Of a stretch of DNA of 36,283 bases, positions 1 through 10,775 are shown one piece after another. Numbering within the stretch: position 1 is the stretch's first letter; each line of letters starts with the position of its first letter. The stretch lies in IMG/VR virus record IMGVR_UViG_3300025128_000144, positions 1 to 36,283 of that record. One strand, given 5' to 3'. A model generated the notes under the pieces. It was not told where the DNA came from, searched no databases, and saw only the letters and a list, made by a program, of their open reading frames with translations. The translations under genes were made by a program, and so were the position numbers. Source of the DNA: a virus.

Positions 1-1
1 T

Positions 2-3000
2 AAGGCTTATTCTACATATTTCACAGGTGGTTCTGCCGCCGCTACAGAAAGGGCGGCTGCAAATCACAACTTTGTATTAGTTGACGCTACTCGTGTACAG
101 AACGCAGAAGAACTAGGTACGATACTGAGTGCGGCTATCAATACCTATCCGGGTACAGACCCGCTAAAGGCTATAGGTGGTACGTTCATGCCTTCTATGC
201 AAAGTGCTCATGGACAAGACCGCTATGGCTGGGTTGACCTAACAATATCAGCCGGTACCAATCATAATGGTACAACTGCCGATGCAACTATCACTGCTGC
301 TAGTGATTCAAGAATAGCCACTTTACCTAGTTATGGCTGGTTAAGGTTTAGCGACGGCTCTAATAGTTACTTTGCACCTTATCATTCTTTGAATAAAAGT
401 AGCCGTGTATTCACATTAGGTAGAAATCCGCTTCTTCAAAATAATGGAAGCGGTACTTACAACGTAATTACTACTAACCCAGTTAATCCTATCAATGCTA
501 CCGAAATATTACCGGCAAATATGGTACCCGCTGTGGCAAATCCTGATTTTAAAATGTATGTCTGGACTAAGGCAGGAGTGAGAATAGGTCATACTTCAGG
601 TGTAACGAATAACCAATACTCTGCGGTTCACTTTAGTGGATTACACGACGCTGTAGATAGAACCAGACCCACAGGCGCAGTTGGCTGGAACGGTTTACCT
701 TATGCTAAGATAAACGCATATAGTTACCTAGGTGATGCAGATGCCCGTGTATCTGGCTTGGGCTCATGGCACCCATTCCTTGGATTTAGTCCGTATGGAG
801 CGGCTGAGTCTTGTATATCTTCAAAGCAACCTGTTAATTCAGATGAGGCTGCGGTTACATTCAATAAAGGCGAACACTGTATTAACGGCTTGTCTTCAAG
901 GCACATAGTTGTAGTAACTCATGAAAGTGAGTTGCCACTTATTGCTAAGGCGGACAGGCATGGTATATTCTGCTCAGGTGACTGGATGTACGCTGGTGCA
1001 CTATCCGCAGGAAGCGCTACTGGACTTTCACTAGGTACAACTGCTTGGGATGTAAATAAGGTTCATAATAAATCAAGATATGTAGGGCCCGCTACTGCTG
1101 GACCTCATGTAGAAGCACAAGTTCACAGTGATTACAAGCCTCCAATTGGCGCAAATGCAGGTAACAGTTATGATGACTATCCTGATACTGCTGCTTTGGC
1201 AGCAGTAGTAGGTGGAGAGCACCAATGGCACGCTACTTTCACTAGTGGTAAAATGGTCAGGATGGATTCCTGCCTTTATCCAACAGGAGATTTGTTTTGG
1301 GATGAAAGTGTAATGAAAAATTCCAACTTCCATGATGACTTCGATGCTACTTATGGCGTAGGAAACGCTGTCGAATGTATAGGTATAGGTGGACTTGATG
1401 ACTACTTAGCACCTAATACTGGAAGAACTTATGAAAATGCAAATGATGGGTTATTCGCATTCTATCACAATCGCTCTGCTGCTCGTAATTTCCTTCCTGA
1501 GCACGTAGTTTGGAAGAGGATGGACGGAGGTAGTTTAACTATGCCTGCTGTAAATGCCAGAGGACTAGGTATGATTCCTTGGACTAAAAGGGCACTTATG
1601 GCCAATAAATCACTATCTTCTGGAGACAGAGTGTACGGGGCAGCAGGCTCTATGTGGTCTATGACCGGAGAGAAAATATTAGGAAACGTCAGATTCTCCT
1701 TTGAGACTACTAACTCAGCAATGTTCCCGATAATACAGGCCCAAGAACTAGCCCATCCTCAATTGGCAGAACAAAATAACGCAGAAATCAAAGAATATGC
1801 GTTACTAGTACCTAATGAAGAAGAACAATTTAAGTCCATAAAGGTCATTGACGATACTGGGCAAATTCATTTGATAAAGGGAGGCTCTCCTCTTGGTACT
1901 GTCATAAGAGAGTTTGGTCATGTTGACGACGATGCTAGAGATGCTGCAGGGATGGCCCCTTCTATAGCAGGTCAAGGTGATGCCCCTAATCTAAAGATTA
2001 GATTACCTAATTCTGACGAAATACCGGGTAATGTCATAGTTAGGTCTGGATTTGACCGTTTACAGGCATACCAAAGCGAAACTATGGGTAGTGGTGGAAT
2101 GACGCCTTTGCATGGGGCAAATAACGAAAGTAAGCATTCTTCTTACGCCAAGGATTTATTCCAAGATACTTATCCCGGTCCTTTCAATTGGCCAAGTTGG
2201 GAGAACAAGGGTTGGGAACACATAAGCCAAGATGGAATAGATGTATATGCAAAGTATGCCGCTGGCGTAGGAGGGGACAGGCTCAAATTCCCTGCATCTA
2301 CTAACGAAGGATTCAATGACCATTCTTTGAATGCACCTCTTGAGACCAATTACGAAATGCATGATAGAACTCTATATTTCCATATTACTGAAATGGGGAC
2401 TACAGGTACTAACGGTACCGTCTCTTCGTCGATTTCGTCAAAGAGTAATAATGCAGGGACTAAAGCAGACCCTGCTACAATTACAATAAATGGTTTGGCA
2501 GAAGGGAACCAAATAGTCACCAATCATTTCTTTTTACACAGTGAAGATTACTTAACCGAAGTAGCAGGGTCTGCACCCACTGCTGCCAGAAGGTTCGCTA
2601 GGATTTATGATGCGAATACAGGAAGGGGAGGAATCTTTAGTTATACGGGAATGACTGGTATGAGATTTGACGGAGTAGTATATACTCCCGAATTAAAAGC
2701 CATGCTAGACAACATGGATAGTTTATTCCTAGGTGTACTTTCGGTTAGCCCTTCTTACTTCATACCAGCGGGTACTACTAGGCACTTTGCTTCTCGTAGA
2801 CTAAGAGACCATAGTGAATACAGTGGTGCAAGTCCAGATATGAAGAAAGTAGACTGGTTTGGTATGTACGGTGCTGCTAAACCAAGCGGTAGTGGAAGTT
2901 TTGCTAATCCTTCTATACCATATCAATACCTAACTGCTCCTAAGATGACACCTATGCCTATACCAAGAATGGGCCATCATTATGTCACACCTACTATGGC

Positions 3001-6000
3001 ACTTCTTCCCGGACACTATGCTCACCCAGCATATCAGCGTATATTTGACTTAAATACTGCCTGTAGAGCCTCAAGTCACGCAGAAGTAAATACTAGTCTA
3101 ATAGGTGCAATGCAGTCTAAGCGAGAAAACACTGCAGAAACTGTAGCAGCAACAGGAACTAATTATTCATTAAAGGACTACCATAATCCACTAATTTGGT
3201 TCTCTACTCCTTCTGCTCCATTTGCTCCTTCCGATATACATGGAGGGGCATTTACCTTAATGACAGAAACTAAATTGAAATACGAAGGCTATGGAGTTGC
3301 CGCTGGACTTTCTAAGAATGCAGAAGGAGGCCATTCTATCGTATTAGAAGCAGCGTCTTCCTATACTATGAACAATCATTTCCCAGACCCTATGGAAGTC
3401 GGAGCCTATCAGATTATTATACAGCCTAATCTGTACAAAGACCAGTTAATTGGAAGCCATGAAAATGCATTATCTGCTACTGCAGCGCCTTCGGAAGCGA
3501 CTACTGGAAGCACCAAGGTTCTTGAATTAACTGGCCAGCAAGTAAATACTGTCATTGCAATAGAGCAAAATGCATCTGCATACGGAGGCTATACGCTTAT
3601 TCTAGCAGAGGCGACTATGGCTGATGTCAGAGGTTGCGAAATCATCATTAATGAACTAATGTTAGATGTTGACCCTGACCCCGGAAGTCAATTTACTAAC
3701 TTACCTCCGTTAGCACTATACAACCCACTAGGAGTGCAGGAAACTACTTCTCCTCAGTTTAGTCGACGTAGTTTGCCTTACAGACCGGGTATGTTCAGTA
3801 GTAGTACTCCGGGTTATACATTGACCACTCCTTGGTGGAGCCAGACGCATAGTTATGGAATAGATACAGGTCCAGTTATGCATAACAAGGATGGTGGCAC
3901 TTCGACATTTGGACTAACTATCAGTACTGCTGGCTCGTCATACACCGGTGCTTCTGGCTTAGCCACTACATCCACAAATGGACTTGGGACCGGTATGACA
4001 GTTACAATAACCGTGGGCGGTAGCGGAGAAGTTACTTCTGTCGTAGTAGTCAATGCAGGTAGCGGTTATAGAATTGGTGAGATAGTCAGTATTACTCAAA
4101 GTTCTAACACTACTGCTCGCCTAACAGTGAGTAGAATTAACTCCACTGGATGGAGACATCTGGAATGGACTAAGCCCGATAATTATTATGAGTTCTGTCG
4201 AGCAGGTTTTGGAGCGATTGGCGCACAATTAACACTTGCGGGTTACCCTACTCATTTCCTTGATATTTATGAAGAGCATAAGCGCAGAAGAAGCCTTAAC
4301 CCAGTCTGTCAAATCAAAGAAGTAAGTTCCGGTAGTGGTACAATTACAGTGGATGACAATACAATGTTCCCTATGATACCGTATTATGGAGAGAAACTAG
4401 AGATTACTAGTAGCACAGGTATACGCTATACAGCAACCTATACTGGTAGAAAAGGCGGTCTGACCAAGCCTTCTGACGGAACAAGTCGTACTGCTACTTT
4501 AGGCCAACATGTACAGTTTACTGGAGTTACAGCAGATGCTAAGTTCTGGACCTATGCTGTCGCAGGCACACACGTTAGGTTAACTAGACCTTACGACACT
4601 AACCCTGCACAGTCAGTTTACACAGATTCACTTACCAGTATAACTACCCGTATATTACCTCAAATTTACAACGGTACAAGAGATACGAACAGTTTACATT
4701 TACCAGACGCTTTCCTTTGTATGTGGCACCCTAATTTAGGGCGACCATTTACTTGGTACAGTGATGCGGCTGATGGCGGTACTCGTGCGGCCTATGCAGG
4801 TGCTGGTGCTGCAGATGCTCCTCTTGATGCTAAGGGCTACAACCATGTACCTGAGTACTTTGAGACCATTCATTATCATGACTTTAACTACGTAGCGAGT
4901 AAAGGTCCATTTGCACTATCTATGAAAGCAGTAGTTCCTGCTCATTATGCTTCCTTTACTGGAGTAAATGGAGAAATAAATCTACAAAATGCAAGCAACC
5001 TCTTGTCTTCAGGCTCTCTTGTGGATAATGGTTCAGGGTATGCTAAGCAAACTACTGGAGGAATTGTTGTAGATACAACTGACCCACAATTGACATTACA
5101 GGTCGGTATGGATATTTACAAAAATAATGGAGAGAAAATTGGTAAGATTGCTGCGTTTACAGAAACATACGCAGCAGGTACTGCTAATCATGCTACGTTT
5201 ACAGTAATCAGTCATGGAACAGGTACACTAGTAGCACTCGCAGATGATGACGAGATATGTTACAAGAGGGTTGACCCTGCCAACCTATACACTGCTGCAG
5301 AAATAGACAGTGCAGTAGATATGAACCCAATCACTGGTAGTAATCAGTACATAAAGGGACTAGTTGCTCAAGGAGGAAGCAGTGGTAGTGCTAGACATCA
5401 TTACATCAATTTCTGGCCCGGAGGCTCAAGAGGAGGACCGGCTGTTAGTAGACTTGAGTCATATGGGCACTCTCTTATCGGATGGGGCGGAGACGCTTAT
5501 GGCTTAGAATGTGGTTCATTCGATGATAGTACAGGGGTAAGGGAAAGGACATATGCTGAAATTAACAGCGCTACTCCTTCGTTTTCAAGAAACTATTGTT
5601 TCGGATATAGGTTTGGAATTAGACAAGCCTACAACCGTCCACAATGGTCTCCTTATGTCAGAGGATGGCAAGAAGTCGCTAACGGACAGGCGTTACTGGG
5701 CTATTATCACGGACCACTTGTACAGCAAGAAGCAGGTACATGGAACTGGGTAGGAGTTACTAGCGGACAGAGTGACGGTGCAGTATCTACAGAAGTAATA
5801 GGTGTATTAGAAAGAATTACTCAGGTTAGTAGTTTACTCAACCAAGACCAGATTGGGCGTCAAGTCAGATATAGCGATGGTCGCCGGATGACTCGCTCTT
5901 TCGGATGTCCCGTGCGCACTTTACGTAATGCCAGTGCGGTAAGGAGACAATATCCTAATGATGTGGCTGGAAAGAGCATAGTCGACATGGCAGAGGCTCA

Positions 6001-8197
6001 TCGCTACTATATGGTCGATTGGTGGGGTAACACTCGTGGTGAAGATGTCAGGCGTTTCCCTGTAAGAGGATTCGGAGTCCGCCCATCTTGGGACCCTACT
6101 GATGCTTACAAGGATACAAACTATGCTCATCTTCCTAGTACCAATTTACTTTTCGGAGGAGATGGAACTGATTTACACAGCGGTAATGACAACAGTGTAA
6201 ATGATGCCCAAGTAACCAAAACAGATTGGTTTAATCCAGCCAGTATGTTGAGAGTAGGGGATAGAGGAGACGGTAGAGGCTGTAGATGGCCTACTGTCTT
6301 TAATGAAAGTTTACTAATGAGTATAGACGAAAAGCACGACGCTACTGGTCTAGTTTTATCGAAGAGCACTGCAGAGCCTACAATCGGACAGGGCCTCATA
6401 AGACCCACCAATAATGTTCTTTCGGACGGAGAGATAGAAAGAGGAATTAGTGATAGAGTAGACTTGAACGACGACACTGGTTTACTAAGAATAAGTGCTT
6501 CTGTAGGAGAAAATACAGAGAGTATAACTGCGGATGTTAACTTGGCAGAGCCGATTTCAAGAGACGACATCAGAATAGGACTAGACGTAGACACTCTAGC
6601 CGAATTAAATGACGGAGTGAGTAGAGAATACATCATTATGTCTACAGAGGCGCACAGTTTACATACAGACACAGAAGTTGGTCAAAGAACAAATATTAGA
6701 GGGGCACATGACGTTGGTAGTCGTACTTTGAAAGACCTTGATATGACTTCGCTTACTTTCGCCAGTAACCCTACCGTAGGTGTCATCAGGCATTCAAATG
6801 CGCACGCTTTCTGGGCACTAGGTGGCTCTTATTACCTAACTTGGGCCCGAAATGCAGGTATACTGGATACAAAGGGTTGGGGTCAGCCTAAGTTACCTTC
6901 CAGTGGCCTTGTATTGTGGTTGAGAGCAGATGCGCTTAGTTTAGATAACGGAGCCGCAGTTACTGAATGGAGAGACGAATCGGGCGAGGGTCATGTTTTC
7001 ACACAAGGTACTGCTTCTGCACAGCCTAGTTACGTGGCTTCGGATTCTGATTGGAACAATAAGCCCTACATTGCTTTCGATGGTGATGATAAACTTGAAT
7101 TGGCATATACATCTACTCTCAATACAAATCAGTTTACTTTGTTTGTGGTATCTACGGTAGATAGTGATGATAATACTCATCATACTATAATTGAAAATAC
7201 TGGTGCTGGCGGACACGCTAACAAAGGTTTCGTATTCAGAGCCGTTACTACCAGTAACGCTGGTAACAACGATATGTATCAGATGAGGACAGGGACGGGC
7301 GGCTCTCCTTCATTGAGCGTTCAGAATACGGCTACCAATAGCCTTGTTCCTAACACTCCTGCTATCAGTTCATTCGTATTGTCAGGTGGTGACGGAGCAG
7401 GAGCAACTGCCTCTAAGAAACTATACCATAATGGTATAATTTCTCCAGTGACAGGAACATATGCAGGGACCCTGAGTGCCGCCTATCATAAATCACCTGA
7501 TGATGATTATGATATTGGTCATGAATCCGCCTACCAACTGTCTGGTCAATTAGGCGAAATTATACAATACAACAGAGCACTAACCGATGCAGAAAGAGAG
7601 ATGGTCGAGAGTTATTTGTCTCAGAAATATAACATAGCGCCTACTACTAACAATAACTCTTACCGTTCCACTCATCCAAATCACACATTAGATAATAATT
7701 TGACGAGTCCCGGAGACCCAATTGTACAAAATATTAACGTCACTAGGAGTTCTATAAACTTGATATACAGACCAGTGCAGGTACTTGATAGTAAGCACTC
7801 TTTGATGTTTAGAGGTAACTCAATAGTAGCACAAGGACCACAATCTGGTAATAATTATTTCAAAGCAACTGCTGGTGGTAAATACGGCTTGTTTTATAGT
7901 TCGTCTATTAACAGTCCTGTTTTCGCAATGTATCCTTCACATAGCACTACCGTACCTGTAAGTCAAGGTCCAAAGATACCGGGAGTTGATGTAGCAGGTT
8001 ATAGTAAGACTGACATAACTAATCCAGTTGCTCATATGGTCATGACTGCCAATACACTACAGCATTTCCGTGCAGATGCTAGTCGTAAATCAATAGACGA
8101 CGAAGGTAATTTCGCTGTACAGCCGAGGTTTAGTCAAACTCTACACCCTAAGGGTAACGATAATCTTACTAGGTTTAATGATGGGGACTATAGTTGA
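2..8197 (+). CDS. Giant virion structural protein, probably tail or fibre (5'-partial)
   Basis: The frame is open from base 2, so the gene starts left of the window; the ATG at 188 is internal, because 62 codons without a stop precede it. About 2,730 codons are visible. The protein is rich in Gly, Ser, Thr, Asn and Tyr, with no signal peptide or membrane segment, typical of beta-rich tail proteins. Around 3900-4140 there are glycine-rich repeats of the NAGSGY type. Around 6895-7640 there is a LamG/concanavalin-like domain, opening with GLVLWLRAD and closing with AEREMVESYLSQKYN, a family that often binds glycans. I infer a tail, fibre or adhesin component that may contact the host surface. 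The next gene follows after 9 bases with a GGTGAT ribosome site, so the tail genes are probably co-transcribed. A structural role is likely; the exact position in the virion is not determined. Confidence 0.75.
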   Translation, partial: KAYSTYFTGGSAAATERAAANHNFVLVDATRVQNAEELGTILSAAINTYPGTDPLKAIGGTFMPSMQSAHGQDRYGWVDLTISAGTNHNGTTADATITAASDSRIATLPSYGWLRFSDGSNSYFAPYHSLNKSSRVFTLGRNPLLQNNGSGTYNVITTNPVNPINATEILPANMVPAVANPDFKMYVWTKAGVRIGHTSGVTNNQYSAVHFSGLHDAVDRTRPTGAVGWNGLPYAKINAYSYLGDADARVSGLGSWHPFLGFSPYGAAESCISSKQPVNSDEAAVTFNKGEHCINGLSSRHIVVVTHESELPLIAKADRHGIFCSGDWMYAGALSAGSATGLSLGTTAWDVNKVHNKSRYVGPATAGPHVEAQVHSDYKPPIGANAGNSYDDYPDTAALAAVVGGEHQWHATFTSGKMVRMDSCLYPTGDLFWDESVMKNSNFHDDFDATYGVGNAVECIGIGGLDDYLAPNTGRTYENANDGLFAFYHNRSAARNFLPEHVVWKRMDGGSLTMPAVNARGLGMIPWTKRALMANKSLSSGDRVYGAAGSMWSMTGEKILGNVRFSFETTNSAMFPIIQAQELAHPQLAEQNNAEIKEYALLVPNEEEQFKSIKVIDDTGQIHLIKGGSPLGTVIREFGHVDDDARDAAGMAPSIAGQGDAPNLKIRLPNSDEIPGNVIVRSGFDRLQAYQSETMGSGGMTPLHGANNESKHSSYAKDLFQDTYPGPFNWPSWENKGWEHISQDGIDVYAKYAAGVGGDRLKFPASTNEGFNDHSLNAPLETNYEMHDRTLYFHITEMGTTGTNGTVSSSISSKSNNAGTKADPATITINGLAEGNQIVTNHFFLHSEDYLTEVAGSAPTAARRFARIYDANTGRGGIFSYTGMTGMRFDGVVYTPELKAMLDNMDSLFLGVLSVSPSYFIPAGTTRHFASRRLRDHSEYSGASPDMKKVDWFGMYGAAKPSGSGSFANPSIPYQYLTAPKMTPMPIPRMGHHYVTPTMALLPGHYAHPAYQRIFDLNTACRASSHAEVNTSLIGAMQSKRENTAETVAATGTNYSLKDYHNPLIWFSTPSAPFAPSDIHGGAFTLMTETKLKYEGYGVAAGLSKNAEGGHSIVLEAASSYTMNNHFPDPMEVGAYQIIIQPNLYKDQLIGSHENALSATAAPSEATTGSTKVLELTGQQVNTVIAIEQNASAYGGYTLILAEATMADVRGCEIIINELMLDVDPDPGSQFTNLPPLALYNPLGVQETTSPQFSRRSLPYRPGMFSSSTPGYTLTTPWWSQTHSYGIDTGPVMHNKDGGTSTFGLTISTAGSSYTGASGLATTSTNGLGTGMTVTITVGGSGEVTSVVVVNAGSGYRIGEIVSITQSSNTTARLTVSRINSTGWRHLEWTKPDNYYEFCRAGFGAIGAQLTLAGYPTHFLDIYEEHKRRRSLNPVCQIKEVSSGSGTITVDDNTMFPMIPYYGEKLEITSSTGIRYTATYTGRKGGLTKPSDGTSRTATLGQHVQFTGVTADAKFWTYAVAGTHVRLTRPYDTNPAQSVYTDSLTSITTRILPQIYNGTRDTNSLHLPDAFLCMWHPNLGRPFTWYSDAADGGTRAAYAGAGAADAPLDAKGYNHVPEYFETIHYHDFNYVASKGPFALSMKAVVPAHYASFTGVNGEINLQNASNLLSSGSLVDNGSGYAKQTTGGIVVDTTDPQLTLQVGMDIYKNNGEKIGKIAAFTETYAAGTANHATFTVISHGTGTLVALADDDEICYKRVDPANLYTAAEIDSAVDMNPITGSNQYIKGLVAQGGSSGSARHHYINFWPGGSRGGPAVSRLESYGHSLIGWGGDAYGLECGSFDDSTGVRERTYAEINSATPSFSRNYCFGYRFGIRQAYNRPQWSPYVRGWQEVANGQALLGYYHGPLVQQEAGTWNWVGVTSGQSDGAVSTEVIGVLERITQVSSLLNQDQIGRQVRYSDGRRMTRSFGCPVRTLRNASAVRRQYPNDVAGKSIVDMAEAHRYYMVDWWGNTRGEDVRRFPVRGFGVRPSWDPTDAYKDTNYAHLPSTNLLFGGDGTDLHSGNDNSVNDAQVTKTDWFNPASMLRVGDRGDGRGCRWPTVFNESLLMSIDEKHDATGLVLSKSTAEPTIGQGLIRPTNNVLSDGEIERGISDRVDLNDDTGLLRISASVGENTESITADVNLAEPISRDDIRIGLDVDTLAELNDGVSREYIIMSTEAHSLHTDTEVGQRTNIRGAHDVGSRTLKDLDMTSLTFASNPTVGVIRHSNAHAFWALGGSYYLTWARNAGILDTKGWGQPKLPSSGLVLWLRADALSLDNGAAVTEWRDESGEGHVFTQGTASAQPSYVASDSDWNNKPYIAFDGDDKLELAYTSTLNTNQFTLFVVSTVDSDDNTHHTIIENTGAGGHANKGFVFRAVTTSNAGNNDMYQMRTGTGGSPSLSVQNTATNSLVPNTPAISSFVLSGGDGAGATASKKLYHNGIISPVTGTYAGTLSAAYHKSPDDDYDIGHESAYQLSGQLGEIIQYNRALTDAEREMVESYLSQKYNIAPTTNNNSYRSTHPNHTLDNNLTSPGDPIVQNINVTRSSINLIYRPVQVLDSKHSLMFRGNSIVAQGPQSGNNYFKATAGGKYGLFYSSSINSPVFAMYPSHSTTVPVSQGPKIPGVDVAGYSKTDITNPVAHMVMTANTLQHFRADASRKSIDDEGNFAVQPRFSQTLHPKGNDNLTRFNDGDYS

Positions 8198-8206
8198 GGT
8201 GATTAA

Positions 8207-10417
8207 ATGGCATTAGGTAAGAATACGACCACTGGTAGATTTGACGGGGCAACTACTAACATACAGAATAACTTTGCCGCTCCTAGATTTGTAGATAACG
8301 CAGTTAGACACGCAGTGTATAGTAAGCAAACTACAGGCTTTTCTGTATCGTCACCAGTTAGTGATGACTTTATGACAACTCATGAAAGAAAGTATAAACT
8401 AATTGAAGAAGAAGATACAGTTAGGTTGTTCCATAACCCCACTGATTCTCATAATTTCCAAGGCCCAATCTTTAATCATTCAAATCAAATGAATGCAAAG
8501 TCTCCTTCAATAGGTAATGCTAGTGCACTACCCCCTTTGCTAATTGATGCAAACGACCACAGGAATAGGCTCTCACCTGACAGTTTACATAATTCTGAAT
8601 TCTTTATTAATTCAGGGTCAATGAGCACATACCATAACGTCGATACTGGAGATAAGCAGACTGACCCCGAAGCCTTAGGTAGTTCTGGATATACAGGTGT
8701 AGGTACTTCCTTCCTCCTCGCTAATATGAAAGGTAAGTCATTATCTGACATTGGATTTACTAATAAGGTTGTCCAGATTGGGCAGAACATAGGCGTCGGT
8801 CTGCGTTCAAGCGACCTTGCAATGCGTGTCGTAGTGGCTAACCCAAGTAGCCTCAATTCTTTCCTGACTAAGGAGCACAGTAATACCTTCATAGCACAAG
8901 ATTTCTACGGAGTAGATGCTATCTCTGCACTGAGGTTTATCTCTAAACACGATGGCTATAGTGCTAGAACTGACCAGTATAGTAACGTACAGTACGTTAG
9001 TCAAAATAGATACAATAAGTCTCATTATATTACAGAGAACAGAACCAGAGGTTACCTTGAAAATCAGACCAATAGTATCTACAATAGGGCCATAGTAAGG
9101 GGTAAGGCTAGGTCTAACAATGATGAAAATGTAGTGCAACTTGATGATTTTGGTCACCAAGATAAGGTAGGTAGTATAAATGAAATTCCCGGCGGATTAT
9201 CTGCTCCTACTGCAATTACTAAGAAAAGTGCGAAAAAGATTGGACAGAGAGCACTTAGTATGGCAAGAAAAGCGACAGACGGTATCATAGTAGAGGGCGT
9301 TCAATCATCTTCCCACATGCATCCCGGTGACGCCTTAACTTACGATTCTTTATCGAATACTTACAAGCAGATAATTGTATCTAGTAAACACGATATGATT
9401 AATAAAACCAGTGACTTATCAATTAATGGAGTAGAGGCCTCTTTAGAAGATATTATTCAGAAATTCCAAGAAGTAGACATTAGCGGTAACTATGAGGCCA
9501 ATATGGATAGAAACAGGCAAATTACAGTAGAAGAGTTTTCCACCTCTTTCGGATTTAAGGTCATTAGTAAATTGAAGATTTCTGAAAGAATAGAGGAAAA
9601 TACAGCAGTCGGTACAACCATAGGTGCAGGTGGCAAAAACATAATTCGTGGTAATAGACTGTACCGTTCTAGCGGTAATTTTGTAAATAATGGCTCAGGT
9701 TACGCTATTGATTACGCACCCTCTGCTCCAGTTGTTGGTCATAAAGTTAAGATTTTGAGCGCAGGTACTGGTTATAGTAACGCTGCTCCAGCAAATACTG
9801 CTACTAACTTTATTACAGGTGCTGAATACGATACTAGCACTAACATAGTGGAGCACGTCGCTACTAGCGGGATAAATGTAGGTAAGCCTATTTCAGGCAC
9901 TAATATACCCAGTAGCACAGTTGTAGAGTCTATAACCGACACTACTCACTTTGTGTTAAGTAAAACCCCAACTGGTGCAGTTTCTGGAGGAACAATCACT
10001 GTAGGAGCAGGTAGTGGACTTAGACTGACTACTACGACAGCAGGTGGTAAAATAACCAGCGCAGTCGTACATACTGCCGGTAGTAATTATGCACTTAACG
10101 ATGTCATTAAAGTAGACGGGGGTAATGGAGATGCTAGGGTAATCATAACAAGTGCAATTGTTATAGATGACGGTACTGGTAGTGCGGGTAGTGCTTTAGC
10201 AGCAGGTACCAAAGTTTACCTAAATAACGGCAGTTTACTAGGTACAGTAGCCGAAAGCACTACTACTAGCATTACGTTTGACGACGGCCTCTATAATAAA
10301 TTAATCAATAATAACTCGCTACTAGTAGCGGCTACTAATGATATTCCTGAAAAATCAAATCAAAGATATAAAATTGGTTCGGGACTGAGTAAATATTTAA
10401 CGAATAGGAGAGGATGA
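8207..10417 (+). CDS. Virion/tail protein with possible baseplate-hub-like segment
   Basis: This 736-residue protein starts at an ATG preceded by GAGGTGAT, 9 bases after the giant structural gene. Most of it is not recognisable. Residues about 341-405 (IGQRALSMARKA, then HPGDALTYD and a stretch ending TSDLSI) resemble the pattern of phage baseplate-hub or late-control-D proteins, in which a helix is followed by a G.p.l.pGd turn and beta strands. That is a pattern judgement, not a search result. The C-terminal third is glycine-rich beta repeat (NNGSGYA, SAGTGYS, TAGSNYA) and shares modules with the giant protein upstream. The next gene starts 2 bases after its stop. A tail or baseplate structural role is the best reading; a specific name would be unsafe. 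Confidence 0.65.
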   Translation: MALGKNTTTGRFDGATTNIQNNFAAPRFVDNAVRHAVYSKQTTGFSVSSPVSDDFMTTHERKYKLIEEEDTVRLFHNPTDSHNFQGPIFNHSNQMNAKSPSIGNASALPPLLIDANDHRNRLSPDSLHNSEFFINSGSMSTYHNVDTGDKQTDPEALGSSGYTGVGTSFLLANMKGKSLSDIGFTNKVVQIGQNIGVGLRSSDLAMRVVVANPSSLNSFLTKEHSNTFIAQDFYGVDAISALRFISKHDGYSARTDQYSNVQYVSQNRYNKSHYITENRTRGYLENQTNSIYNRAIVRGKARSNNDENVVQLDDFGHQDKVGSINEIPGGLSAPTAITKKSAKKIGQRALSMARKATDGIIVEGVQSSSHMHPGDALTYDSLSNTYKQIIVSSKHDMINKTSDLSINGVEASLEDIIQKFQEVDISGNYEANMDRNRQITVEEFSTSFGFKVISKLKISERIEENTAVGTTIGAGGKNIIRGNRLYRSSGNFVNNGSGYAIDYAPSAPVVGHKVKILSAGTGYSNAAPANTATNFITGAEYDTSTNIVEHVATSGINVGKPISGTNIPSSTVVESITDTTHFVLSKTPTGAVSGGTITVGAGSGLRLTTTTAGGKITSAVVHTAGSNYALNDVIKVDGGNGDARVIITSAIVIDDGTGSAGSALAAGTKVYLNNGSLLGTVAESTTTSITFDDGLYNKLINNNSLLVAATNDIPEKSNQRYKIGSGLSKYLTNRRG

Positions 10418-10418
10418 T

Positions 10419-10775
10419 GTGGGATTATTAAACGAAGGAACTAGATTTATGATAGATACGCTGAAAGAAAGAATAAACCAAGTTGTATTCGGATTTGACG
10501 GTACTATGGAAACTCCAGAAGATGGTGGGGTTGGAAGGCCAGCAGTCATCCTAACACCGACGGTCACTGTCATCGACGACAACACCTTGTTAGTAGAAGC
10601 CATCTTACCACTAACTACTACCTTTAGTAAACCACTAAGAGAAGTTGTACTTCGTTACCAAAGCCCAACTGATGCTACTGACACCACTGATTTGTTTAGG
10701 TATACTTACCAATCGATTACCAAAACAGTAAACAATGAGATACGGTTGTCTGTAACTGTAGAGGTGACAGCATGA
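10419..10775 (+). CDS. Small tail-associated protein
   Basis: A 118-residue product beginning at GTG; the two nearby ATGs at 10414 and 10417 are in other frames. The ribosome site GGAGAGGA lies immediately upstream, inside the end of the 736-residue gene. The N-terminus is helical (RFMIDTLKERINQVVFG); the rest is beta-rich, with segments LREVVLRYQ, LFRYTYQSITKT and IRLSVTVEV. The order E-x-x-L, then L-F-R, then K-T, then alternating hydrophobics recalls small virion proteins that join fibres to the tail, but the similarity is weak. It overlaps the next tail gene by four bases (ATGA), so the two are translationally coupled. A virion function is inferred from context. Confidence 0.6.
   Translation: MGLLNEGTRFMIDTLKERINQVVFGFDGTMETPEDGGVGRPAVILTPTVTVIDDNTLLVEAILPLTTTFSKPLREVVLRYQSPTDATDTTDLFRYTYQSITKTVNNEIRLSVTVEVTA

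Noticed and set aside
1-187. Short intergenic region before an ATG at 188
   Set aside because: The frame of the giant protein is open from base 2, so this stretch is coding and the gene is truncated by the window edge.
6127-6672. 181-codon open frame on the minus strand
   Set aside because: It lies fully antisense to the giant virion gene, has no ribosome site and encodes a Ser/Leu-rich sequence typical of a reversed Gly/Ser/Asp-rich frame.
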